Source: Odiellus spinosus
Lineage: Eukaryota > Arthropoda > Arachnida > Opiliones > Phalangiidae
Assembly: GCA_963920705.1 (NCBI GenBank)
Contig: OY987231.1
Span: 20,499,024 to 20,563,023, forward strand
Length of the DNA stretch: 64,000 nucleotides
Reading direction: 5' to 3'
Of this stretch, positions 1-10,752 are shown piece after piece. The notes beneath the pieces are model-generated. The model did no database searches and was not told the origin of the DNA. It saw only the letters and a program-made list of their open reading frames with translations. The position numbers were made by a program, and so were the translations under genes. Each line of letters begins with the position of its first letter. The first letter of the stretch is position 1.

Positions 1-127
1 CAATGTCATCAAAATCTTAATTCCAGGTAAATTTTAGTGGTGATCCTAATTTTTCTAGAAAACCAGTTTAACGTGGGAATTTGCGCTATATATTATATAT
101 TTTTCAATAAGAGAAAATACCCATGAC

Positions 128-545
128 CAGAGGTATATAATAACCCCCTTCGGGGGGAAGTATGAAAGGTAGGCAAAATCGACGAACAACAAGTGCCCGG
201 CGTAAATCGCGGCGGATCGACACACCGCTTTACTCCCAAAAAATAGTTACACCATTTTGAACCTCACTAAATTTTCCCTACGCGCGCTTCCGGAACTCGC
301 GAGCTGAAGTCAACTTTCGACTCCATTTTAACAGACAGCCTGACTCCCGAGACAGGAAGTTCTAAACACAAATCGAGCCGTCTTGTTTATACAAAGACCA
401 TTTACTATAGTAGCGACATTGAGAAGTCCAGCGCGAGCTAGTGGCCTAGATAGTCAGCAGCGGGCTCTTGTTGTTCGTGATTTTTAGCATTGGTAGTATA
501 GGGGCTTTCATACTCCCCCCCGAAGGGGGTTATTATATACCTCTG
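128..545 (+). mobile_element. MITE family M7-B copy 1 (418 bp)
   Basis: Terminal inverted repeats begin CAGAGGTATATAATAAC. Each arm carries a CCCCC-TTCG-GGGGG hairpin. Flanked by the 7-bp duplication CCATGAC (121-127, 546-552). No coding capacity. The same element recurs at 37852, 55298 and 63778. Confidence 0.92.
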
Positions 546-552
546 CCATGAC

Positions 553-1752
553 ATATATTCATCCATTCTCTGCATAATGAACCAACATTTATTATCTAAT
601 ATTCACATATTCTTCTCTTCGACAAGAATATGTATATTTCTTTATGGCAGAAAAAAAAAACCTTTTGCCTCTTATCAAGGGGAGTTTTTCTTGATATTCA
701 AGATCTCTTTTCCCCCAGTATATGCTTACGTACGTCTTGGCGGGTCCTTAGGTTACCCTCCGCTTCTGGGCAATTCCCCGCGGGACAGGTTGCCCCATTT
801 CTCATCGGACGGGGACAATATAAAAACGGGGGCTAGTGCCCCACCTCGGCTCGTTCGCCGAAAGATATCTCCTTGGCTTCCGAGTATTGATTTCCCCCCC
901 TCATTAAGCGTCAGTCTTCCGTATTCGAAGCTCGGCCGATAAGGAGAGGCCGTAAGCGGTTTGACGAACCGATCGAAGCCCTCTTGACTGCGCTAAAGGT
1001 GTCTTATCAAATAACTACTTGTTGAAAGTTTTTGAAATGACCAAGCAACAGTCGATAGTGCGGCTAAACCAAATCTCCCGCCAGGGCTAAATCTTTTGTG
1101 AATTTCAAAGAGAGTTTTTGGGCTATAAAATGAAGGCCTGGCGTGGGGAGATTAGAACGGGCAATATACACCGGGACATAAAGTTTGCCATGTTGACTAC
1201 AGAAATTTCAAACACTTACTTTAATTATTTTAACAACTTTATTAAAACTTTAATAGTTCAGTTTTATGAATACGGCGCTAATGGGGTACCTTAAAAAAAT
1301 TAATTTTTAAGCCAGCATGAAAATAATTTTAAATCATTTTTAATTTTAAATTCCTCTTTCAAAAGCTTAAATTATTTTTTTCTGAAATTCTGATTAAACA
1401 ACTAAAAATGCAATGTTTTTATGATAAATACCTACTTTACCATTTGAGTTAGCATTGATATGACAAAGTGATTCAGATATCATGAAAAATTATATTAAAA
1501 TATCCTTTATTCATAACAAAATATATTATCAAAAAAAAAAAAAAAGCATTTTTTTGACTTGAGTTTCTTATAAGAACACGTCAACCCAGAGGTATAAAAT
1601 TTTGAATATGGAGTTTTAATAGTGTGATGAAACAAAAAATATAATCCGTAAGCCTTTGAAAAAAATGGTTTCAGCCTCCCTTTAAGATAGGTGTCCAATG
1701 GTTCAACTTAGTATTTCATTAACTTATGATTTGATTAATTTATCTTTCATAG
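553..1752. other. Non-coding stretch before first SerT exon
   Basis: Probably an intron of SerT, because the exon at 1753 needs an upstream partner. AT-rich, with an A run near 1531-1544. Positions 1582-1609 (CAACCCAGAGGTATAAAA...) recur at 38868-38895, so this is part of a dispersed repeat. No recognisable exon was found. Confidence 0.4.
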
Positions 1753-4700
1753 ACGTAACGTTCTACAGATTCACGAATCATCAGGAATTGGCGATATGGG
1801 TCCCATAAAATGGTCTTTGGCCTTATGTTTGTTCCTCGTCTTTTTCCTGGTGTACTTTTCGCTTTGGAAAGGAGTCAAGAGCTCTGGAAAGGTAAAACAG
1901 TGCTATTTTTTAACCGTACTACAACGAAATTTAAATAAACCTTTTCAAATTGTTAATACCATGACGATAAAGTTAATTAAGGATAAAGTTAATTAAGGAT
2001 CAATACTTCAAAGCTAAAATAATAGAACTTTTTCAGCGTTCAATTTCTAGTCGTATTCAATTAAGTCTGTACATGTAGTTATATAAAGCGGCTGAATAAT
2101 TCTTGAAATTCAGTCTCTAAATTTCTAAATGGGCACCAGGCTCTGAAATCCCAATCTTCCAGTTGCTCAACAACGAAACGGCGAAGGAATTTTCGCAAAC
2201 ACTTTCGAAAAATCCTTTCGCAGTTAATGAGAAATTTTCCGACTCCGAATGCGGGATTGCGTAGTGAGGACGGGGCCCAAGATTCTTAATATAAGACCCG
2301 AATGAGATTTACTACCAGAAAACGTTCTAAATGGGTCTTCCTGAACTATAAATTATTTCATCTGTTCGAATTTTAATTTAAGAAGCTTTTTGAAAACAAT
2401 ACGCATTTTATTCATTAGTTAACAAAATTATCGGGGCGGGCTTTTGAATTCATTAACTTCTAAGTGTAAGTCACTTCAAGCTTAAAAAAATGGGTAGGCA
2501 ACCTTCAGTATACCGGAAACGCAAAGATCCAAGATCCCATCTGCGCGTAAGTGAGGGGCGGATCACTACAAGACTGTACTAAAGTTATTATGTAACTGGT
2601 ATTTAGAATTACCAAAGGCTGTAATTAGTTCGGTATTAATCGATGTACAGATTTTACGGAAGTGGATAATACAATCCAATATATCCTTCAGGAAAGAAAT
2701 TTTTACCCCCTGGGCTGTTTCCGTTTAGTACCACTGAAGTGTCTACTATCATTATTTTTTTTAGGCGGTTTGGGTGACTGCGACACTTCCCTATGGTGTG
2801 CTCTTCATCCTACTAATCCGTGGTATAACATTAGACGGCGCCATGGATGGTATAATTTACTACTTGTATCCACAATGGAACAGACTAGGCGACAGCCAAG
2901 TAAAATAAGTCTATTCTAAAATAGCATTTATTATTTCACTGACATATCTTTGCCTCATCCGGTATAGGTATGGATAGACGCGGCGACTCAGATTTTCTTT
3001 TCGCTCGGACCCGGTTTCGGAACATTGTTAGCTCTTTCGAGTTATAACAAATTCCACAACAATTGTTACAAGTAAGTTAACCCTGAAGACGTTTAATTAC
3101 GCGAGTAATACGGCAATGCCGTTTCAATAACTTTCGCAGAGACGCGGTAATTACGAGTTCCATTAATTGCGCCACGAGTTTCTTAGCCGGATTCGTCATA
3201 TTCTCCGTTTTGGGTTACATGGCCCACGAAATGCATAAAGACGTTAGCAACGTTGTTACTGACGGTCCTGGACTGGTTTTCGTCGTTTATCCAGAAGCCA
3301 TTGCCACAATGACTGGTTCCGTTTTTTGGTCCATATTATTCTTTCTAATGCTTATAACTCTCGGACTCGACAGTACGGTAAGTTACTTTCAAATGAAAGG
3401 GTCTTTTATTTTACGCGAATGATATCTCATTTCAATTTCTGTAGTTTGGTGGGTTGGAAGCGATGATTACGGCTTTGTGCGACGAGTACCCCCACATTCT
3501 GAGGAAGAAACGCGAAATATTTGTAGCTGCCCTAGTCATTTTTATATATTTTTGCTCATTGGCCACAACAACCTACGTACGTTAATCTCGATAACGACAT
3601 AAACTATGGTTTAACTACTTGTTTAATTTTTGGGTTTTAATTGTTCCAGGGTGGGAATTATTTAGTTACTTTGCTCGATTCATACGGTACTTCGATGCCG
3701 CTACTGTTTGTGGTTTTCGTCGAGTCAGTCGCTGTTTGCTGGTGCTATGGCGCTCAACGTTTCTCCGAGCAAATTAAAGAGATGCTCGGTTTTCGACCTG
3801 GATTCTTCTGGAGAGCTTGTTGGACCTGCATCAGTCCTATCTTCATTTTCGTAAAAACAATTAAATTATTTCGCCCCGATTTGTATATAAGTTTGAAAAA
3901 GATAGCTTACTCAATTTAAAGTACAAATGAAAGATTGTGTTTTAATGCGAAATTTTCAGTGTATTAATGTTGTCCCATGTTTTCATTTAGTCTATATTCG
4001 TCGCGGCCATGGTAGAGCATAAAGACCTGATCTGGGAAGGATACGTTTACCCAAAATGGTCTATAATAGTTGGATGGACCCTAACATCTTCTGCTCTCAT
4101 CTGTATACCAGGTTATATGGTGTACAAAATCATCATTACCCCAGGAAGTTTTAAAGAGGTAAATAAATATTAACCTAGAAAAATTAACCTGTATCGTCGT
4201 ATTAGGAAGCTAGAAAACCCGTTATTTCAGATAGTTTTGTGTACTTCTAGTCAAATATATTATCTCGTTATTGGGCAACTTCGATTCGGTATTCGTACTT
4301 TGCACTTTTTCAGACATTTAAATCTCTGAATACACCCGGAATTTTCCGTTTTTTATCAGCCCATAACTTTCTTCAGCCGCTTTTTCACAAAAGACTTTTT
4401 TTGAAACCTTTTTCAAACCGTAATGAATGTTCAAATTATGTTTTAAACCTATTAATTTATTTTTTGGTCAAAGAAATGAAAGTATTTTTACAGCCGACCC
4501 TAAAATTTTAGAGCCTAAGTTATCCCATCTTTCCAAAAACGTTTTAAAGGGAGAATGAAAGGCCAAAACAACTTATTTTTAATCGATTAAGAACGCTATA
4601 ATAATGAGAAAAACAATAATATAACTGACCAAAAATATTTCGTTATTTTATAATCAATTTCCAAAGTTCCGAAACTTGCAGATCCTAAGCCTTGGCTGTC

Positions 4701-5124
4701 TAGCTCGGCAGCTGTTCTCTGTCGCCAATCACGAGCGAGTACGCGTATTTTTAAAATACGGTACTCGTTCCTGATTGGCGACAAGAACAACCGCGAACAT
4801 TAAAAAAAATACAGGTCGTGCTAGCCTAGTTCACCGAGCTAGGCAGCCTAGGCTTACCATCGGAACATTGGAAATTGATTATAAAATAACGAAATATTTT
4901 GGTGAGTTATATTATTGTTTTTCTCATATTATTTTAGCATTCTTAAGCGATTAAAAATAGGTTGTTTCGGTCTTTCATTCTCCCTTTAATGTAGTATCAA
5001 GTTTAACTTCAAAATTTCCTTATTTCAGCGTATTTTACGAAGCATGAAGCCGGAAGAAATTGCGGTTAAGAAGCCGGACAGTAAATGCAAAAGCTTGGGT
5101 GGTAACAATTTAGTTAGTGTGTGA
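1753..5124 (+). CDS. SerT: Sodium-dependent serotonin transporter, 3' eight exons (partial)
   Basis: SLC6-family plasma-membrane transporter that takes up serotonin with Na+ and Cl-. Exons read directly: 1753-1891, 2765-2899, 2968-3071, 3140-3377, 3445-3576, 3650-3850, 3991-4158, 5029-5124. All junctions are GT/AG and the phases agree across every join, giving 403 residues and a stop at 5122-5124. The protein starts just before TM4 ([17 protein letters not shown]), and runs through the TM6 unwound region ([20 protein letters not shown]), TM8 with the sodium-site motif [11 protein letters not shown]10, and TM12 (ITPGSFKE), ending in LVSV. From memory, the stretches [18 protein letters not shown] and [16 protein letters not shown] favour insect SERT over the dopamine transporter. 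The first exon begins with the third base of a codon, so at least one 5' exon is missing. A TTAA MITE fills half of the last intron. Assignment to SERT rather than another monoamine transporter is strong but not proven. Confidence 0.93.
4548..4985 (+). mobile_element. TTAA-1 MITE inside the last SerT intron (438 bp)
   Basis: Inverted ends AGGGAGAATGAAAGG...CATTCTCCCT between two TTAA copies (4544-4547, 4986-4989). TTAA target plus an AGGRR-type start fits the Kolobok-mobilised T2 MITEs known from Xenopus. The middle holds a further palindrome around 4720-4790. It occupies about half of the 870-bp intron. Confidence 0.88.
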
Positions 5125-5541
5125 ATTAACGAAACGTTTTTAAGTGGCGAATTTTTATACACGCTAATGTACCGAGTCCCGCAGTAAGTTAAATTATTTT
5201 TATGTTAAATTATTTAAAGGGTTTTTGAACGTCTTTTTCGTAAAAAAAAAGAAACATTGAAGTATTTCAAAAACCTATAAACGCGTATAAATCTACGTAA
5301 AAGGTTTGAAATCTTGCTTTACACGTACCTGACGCTTTAAACTAAAAAGAGTTTCACGCGAGAATGGTGTCGGTGTTGTTTCGTGGTTATCGTTAGAATA
5401 CGGGTTTGTTGATGGTTAAATTTATATATTTCGTAAGCCATGGAGTTAAGTTTTACCAACAATGTGATATATAACGCTTTTGAATGTAGTTTCGTTACGT
5501 GAAAGAGTTTTAGACGCCTTAATTAAACTACGCTCTCTTAT
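5125..5541 (+). other. Probable SerT 3' UTR and downstream spacer
   Basis: AT-rich sequence directly after the SerT stop. No clean AATAAA was picked out and no other feature is visible. Confidence 0.4.
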
Positions 5542-5548
5542 ATATTAC

Positions 5549-5865
5549 CAAGAATCCATTCAGGTTCCATAAGAATATGGGAGCATAGCTTTAGCCTCTG
5601 GTACCATCCTCCCAAACTTTGTAACAAAAGTTCGTCTGCAATTTTCGCAACATTTGTACGCTTAGATGTTTTTTCGGTCGGCTCCATTTTTATTACCCAA
5701 AATATTATGTCAAGGCCGTTAGTGGCGCGTGTTAATAATATATTGTCACGAGCGAATTACTTGAAAAATCGATTCGAAGCAGACGAACTTTTGCTACAAA
5801 GTTTGGGAGGATGGTTATTGAATCGCGGCCCTCCCAAATTCTTATGGAACCTGAATGGATTCTTG
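5549..5865 (+). mobile_element. MITE family M7-D copy 1 (317 bp)
   Basis: Ends CAAGAATCCATTCAGGTTCC...GGAACCTGAATGGATTCTTG, flanked by the 7-bp duplication ATATTAC (5542-5548, 5866-5872). A near-identical copy is at 56324. Confidence 0.92.
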
Positions 5866-6204
5866 ATATTACTCTTCTATAGTAATAATAAGTGCTCAAG
5901 TTGTTTTTGTTTGAAAGTAATATTCGAAACACTTTAAATTTAGTTAAAATGTTTACAAAGTTACACTCGCTGAACGAGATTCGATTGTCCCGTCCCCCAT
6001 TTCCATAAAATTCTAGATGAAAGGAAATGACCCTCGTTCAAACGACAAAACATTGGGGATTTATTTGGTTAGGTTATGTCAAGAGTTTATTAGAACCCCT
6101 TTTATACTCTTGGTTATTTTTATCGCGTTCAAGCTATTATCTTAGTTAACTAAAGGGCAGTTCCTAATGTACTCTTGTTCATATCAAGCATATTATAGAG
6201 TGTA

Positions 6205-6487
6205 CCAAGAACTCATTTATTTATCTAAGAACATGGGAAGAACAATATTCTAAATCCGATATATAGATTCTCGAAAGTTTTAAAACAAAAATAATATAAT
6301 GAAATTACACAAGAGAGTTAGCCTCATTATAAAAATGAAACGCCAAAGTACGACGTAGTACTCTTTAGAGAGGTCTGAAAGTGAATAGCGGATGAATTTT
6401 GGGTACAAAGTATCAACATTCGACATTCATGGTAACAGAGGCTAATGTTGTATTCCCAGGTTCTTGTGTACTTGAATGATTTCTTGG
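6205..6487 (+). mobile_element. Degenerate M7-D-like inverted-repeat element
   Basis: Left arm CCAAGAACTCATTTATTTAT pairs imperfectly with the right arm ending GAATGATTTCTTGG. The termini resemble M7-D and the element at 27400, but no target duplication is preserved. Flanking sequence from 5873 to 7077 shows nothing else. Confidence 0.45.
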
Positions 6488-7077
6488 TATTACATTAGGA
6501 ATGCCCGTCTCTCCATAGAACCTAGCCCCTAATTCCAGAGCCAGGGCGAAAGGAATTGGGCTTCACCCTTGATGGGTTGTTTGAGAAGTTGGCTTCAACT
6601 GCCTTGAACATTCCTAGTGAAATTATCAATCGTATTCTTAATTATACTGAAGAGGTCAGGTCAGGTTAACTTAATTAAAAAAATTGGACATTTGGAAAAC
6701 CGGTTCCTTGGTCCCTTTAAGCTACTAAATGTATCTAAAACGTTCAACAGTTTTCTTTTTTTCTATCTGCGCGAAACTTCCAAGCTCAAACTATATACTA
6801 GGTGACGTAATAAAATTGTAATGTATTTATAATGAGGTTAATGACGGTTGGCAAATGTTAAAAGTTAAAATTTTATCAATAAGTTTATTCCGAAAAACAA
6901 ATATTTAACAAGTCTGTAAAACATGTTCAGTTTGTCTGCCAAGCAATTCCTATATGAAATATAACAACCAAAAACTCGTAAAATTGTATTATCTGCTCCG
7001 AAAAAATATGATATTTTAAGGTGTTGAATGTAAAGAAACTTGAAAAAATAACTGGTTGAAAAACACTGGAAACCTTT

Positions 7078-7913
7078 TTATTGTATTGACAAATTTTTGT
7101 TAACAAATATTTCATTTAATTTATCTTCTAAATTTTTATTCGTGCCCTTCAAACCTTGACAAACTCTAGCTGACCATTGAAAATACTCTTGGACTCGTTT
7201 ATCATCCCAACCGGAAGGAGTTGACAAGTTCAAATCTCTAAGATTGTGCAACTTATCGGCTAGTTTAACCAATTTAGCTTCGTGACTGGAAGTCGGTGCG
7301 TGGATGATTTGTAGATCTTTTCTTTCTTGTTTATCTAAATTCTTGTCATCCGTAACTTCGGCAACTATGTCACGTACTTTCTTGCCAAATTCTTGCTCAA
7401 TTTCATCGAAGGTTGTGTCCGTATCTTCCACAGTGTCATGCAGAATTGCAGCCTGTTAGGTAAGGATTTTAAAGTTATACTGTATAATTATTTTTACAGA
7501 GGCAAGTGAAGGCTATAGACCCTTTGAGACTTCTAAACGCAAGATGTTCTCATGGGAAACTAAGTGGTGAGTGGAATTTAATATCCAGTGCCAGTCTTAG
7601 CTCTCTAGCTGCTGGAGAAGTGTATCCACTTCTTAACAGAACAAGCTGTACAAACTACAAAGCTCACCATTTACCTTTATTACGTCTAAGTCAGTTATTC
7701 CACCTTCTTCAGTTAAAATATTGGCAACACCTATTAGTTAAAAAAAACTCTTTTTGAATTTACCGCTCTACTCAGCTGCCTTGAGTTTGGTTTACCTATT
7801 GGATGGTTGATATAGGGCGTTTTTGCACAATCTTTCCTTCGTTGATTTTTGTGCTTGATAGCCGAAAAATTGTAACATTTTACCAAACTAACCACTGTCT
7901 CCTTATTTTCCAT
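7078..7913 (-). CDS. Mesh1: MESH1/HDDC3-type (p)ppGpp and NADPH phosphohydrolase
   Basis: Metazoan SpoT homologue, a small HD-domain Mn2+ enzyme. The family removes the 3'-pyrophosphate of ppGpp in vitro and also dephosphorylates NADPH. Three exons on the minus strand: 7913-7796 (ATG at 7913), 7730-7675 and 7452-7078, with GT/AG junctions and matching phases, giving 182 residues (human 179). Visible motifs: KHKNQRRKD near residues 20-28, YINHPI (His37), LHDTVEDTDTT (His63, Asp64) and KLVKLADKLHNLRDLN (Asp124). These match the four metal ligands known in the human enzyme. No regulatory domains follow, which fits the single-domain animal form rather than bacterial RelA/SpoT. The stop codon (7080-7078) overlaps an AATAAA at 7082-7077, so the usable poly(A) signal may lie there or further downstream. 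It is complete and looks functional. Confidence 0.93.
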
Positions 7914-8841
7914 TGATTTTTCTTGGATTAAAACCAGCGAAATAATTTGATAAACTTAATAAACAATCTTCGTCGACTGCTTCGCTATCATTACTAGTTT
8001 ACCACCAAGGACTCAGGAGTTAATACTGCTCAGGCTCAGTTCTCGGGGCAAGGTCCGTTTAGATGGGTTTAGGAGGAGCTTCAAAAATAATTCGGCTACA
8101 TAAGCGCCAAAACGGCGAATTAAACACCAGATTACCACAACAACAGCTTCAAAACGGCAGTAAAAATGGGGCTATATTCCTGGTGCTATTGTAGCTGTAA
8201 TATAATGGCAAAGCCAAATTTTGCCACATTTTTGTTTTCAGGATGTTTATTTCTGGACATGATTTCCAGTCTGCAGAAATCGAAAACGGCGTCTGCTCGC
8301 GCGCCTTCTTACCTTGTAGGTTGTTGACCTTTTGCAAAAGAGGGGTAGCTTTAGACATTTTATGTTTGAATAACTTAAATTTCTTAAGAAATTAAACTTA
8401 ATTGTAGAAAAAATATAAATGAATCATGTAAACTTTGGAAGATAGTCCTTAATATTCTAAGAAACGTCACCTTTCTCTGCTTCAAGCATCCCAAGATTCC
8501 CAACTTTCCAAGATGAATTTGGAGTTTCAAGTTAAAGGGATTCTGCGTGTTAAGGGTACAGAACCTGAGTTACTTTACTCAAGCTCAAATAAATAAATAT
8601 TTTACTCTTTTAGGTATCGTATCAATCATGGAGAAAGGGTAACTCAAGGAATGGTAAACTTTTAATTGACTGTATGAGATTTTGAAGAAGCAACGAAAAG
8701 GATTGTTAGTTACCGAAAATTATTTAAAAAAGTACCATTTTCAGAGTTAACCTGCCAGAGTTGGTTGGAAAACTAGGCTGTGTGCAAGATGATGTAGCTG
8801 GAGTTAAAAGGGAAAAACAAGGAAAGCCAACTCCGCATTAG

Positions 8842-9370
8842 AGTATCACCATTATCAGTATTTAACCTGTAAACTATGGTTACAGAGAGGTTTTTGCATT
8901 TGATACTATTTGCGTTTGTTAATCACCATCTCTTCAAATTGCGAAGCATCTAATAAACGTGATCAGCTTTCAAGAAATCAGATGAGTTGGCTATCGTTTC
9001 CCTTAATGACCCTATTTCCCAAGTTTTGTGGATAAAGGATGATTTCGATGTCTAGCTGATCTAGTCTCAAGTTAATGCACTCCTCGGAAATGCAAAGAGA
9101 AGGAGAAGAAAAAACGTGTCCAGAGAATCTTCAACGAGCTGTCCTAAAAGAGTTGTATTTTACAAAAAGAGAAGCATTACATTAAATATAATTAAACCCT
9201 ATTATCATAGTGTAAAGTCCTTATTTCCCCATTTTATTTTTGATTTTGTTGGATTTAGTTTTACTTGGTCATAAATTTGTCATTTTAGAGTCACTGAATA
9301 ATTGGACAAAACTATTATTAAAAAAAAAAAAAGGGACACAAGCAGAGGCGACGGATCCAGTTTGAAATAC
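8842..9370. other. Unassigned spacer
   Basis: No exon, RNA or repeat recognised. An A run lies at about 9320-9331. Confidence 0.3.
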
Positions 9371-9377
9371 GCGACAG

Positions 9378-9707
9378 CAGAAGCCGATGAAACCCTCCTT
9401 TGAAGTCTATTACTCCCTGGTCTTGTCTACCCCTCTCTGTATGGGCTAGTCTCAAAAATCGCGATTTGTACGCCTCCGGACGGTATATGTTTTTGGAGTC
9501 CAGCGAATATCTCTAGCAACCTTGGAGTTCGTCGACCAAATGTCGTCCTATGTGGAGAGAGAGAGAATTTCCAATTTTCCGTAGACAGGGGGGTTTGAAG
9601 TAGGACCCCTCCGATCTCGTAAAATTGGGAATTTTACACATACAGAGAGGAGCGCTATATGGAACATTAGAGTAGTAGACTTCAAAGGAGGGTTTCATCG
9701 GCTTCTG
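9378..9707 (+). mobile_element. MITE family M7-A copy 1 (330 bp)
   Basis: Ends CAGAAGCCGATGAAACCC...GGTTTCATCGGCTTCTG. Target duplication GCGACAG (9371-9377, 9708-9714). The commonest element in the window, with 11 intact copies. Short ORFs inside are shared only because the DNA is shared. Confidence 0.93.
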
Positions 9708-10552
9708 GCGACAGGGAGCTTTGATTGTGACATTGTTTGTTTCACTTTTTTTGCCCACTACTGGTTCAACTCAGTTCATCACATCATCATACGTCATATT
9801 ACACTCACAAGGGTGGGATGTTTTCCAAAACTGGGACTTCTGCCTCAGCTTGTGGTCTTTTAAATAAACACGTGTAATATATGCATGATGTATACGGAAC
9901 GCTAATGCTTCCGAAACTAGTCAAGTTTTAATTTTTTAAATAAAGAATTCTTTTTCGATTAAACTTTCTACTCTTATCATACACTGAACTTGACCAAATC
10001 GTTAATTAATATATTTTGGATTTGTTTTTGACTTTTTTCTCTCGAAAAGTTTTAATTATTAACTCATTTAATTTTGTTCCAATGATAGTTGTGAATTTTT
10101 TCATATTTATTTGATTATATTTCACTAATTTTCTTGCGTAAAAGATAGTATTTTTGTAACTTTCCAATTATCAAAGATTAATCCTTTCTCAAACTGTTTC
10201 GCTAAGTCCATAATAACCCGTTAACTAACAATCAACTCTACTCTTTTTACAGCACTAAGTTCAGGCTCTTGACTCTATTTAAAATTAGCTGGGAATATTA
10301 GAGGTTGAGGTAGATTTTTTAGCACCGTTCAACTGGTTCAAGTGTGAAGAAAATGCCATTTTATGGGCACTTTGAGGTTTAACTCTTTTGTTTCTTTCGA
10401 ATTGATAGTCTAAGGATGCTCATTTTGAACTTATCTTTCCAATAAATTTATTTTTAAAGCTTTATTGAATTTTTTTTTCTATTTTCTGTGTTTAACTCGT
10501 TTTTGAGTCATATTACCCGAGAACTTAGGAGATTTTGGCCACACTGAGATTT

Positions 10553-10752
10553 AACTACCCTTACCAAAGAAAGTTAGTCTTAAGAGGTCTTGGGGAAGTC
10601 TTTTGGGTGTCTTATGTAGTCTTGAGAGGTCCTGGGGAAGTCTTCCATTACGTCAAGAAGTCTTGGGGAGGTTTTAAAGACTTCCCCAAGACTTTTGTAG
10701 CGTTCTTGAAGACCTCTTCAGATCAGACTAACTTTTTTCCGTAAGGGTGGTT
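10553..10752. mobile_element. Foldback/inverted-repeat element, about 200 bp
   Basis: Left arm AACTACCCTTACC followed by AAGTTAGTCT and GAGGTCTTGGGGAAGTCTT. The right arm is the complement (AGACTTCCCCAAGAC, AAGACCTC, CAGACTAACTT, GTAAGGGTGGTT). Flanks show no convincing duplication. Short internal repeats of GTCTTGGGGAAGTCTT are also present. Confidence 0.6.

Noticed and set aside
577-942. 121-codon plus-strand frame
   Set aside because: No domain, no splice context, repetitive pyrimidine composition; likely chance.
1753-5124. Dopamine transporter identity for the SLC6 gene
   Set aside because: The TM6-TM8 stretches remembered for insect SERT match better than those of insect DAT; a phylogeny would be decisive.
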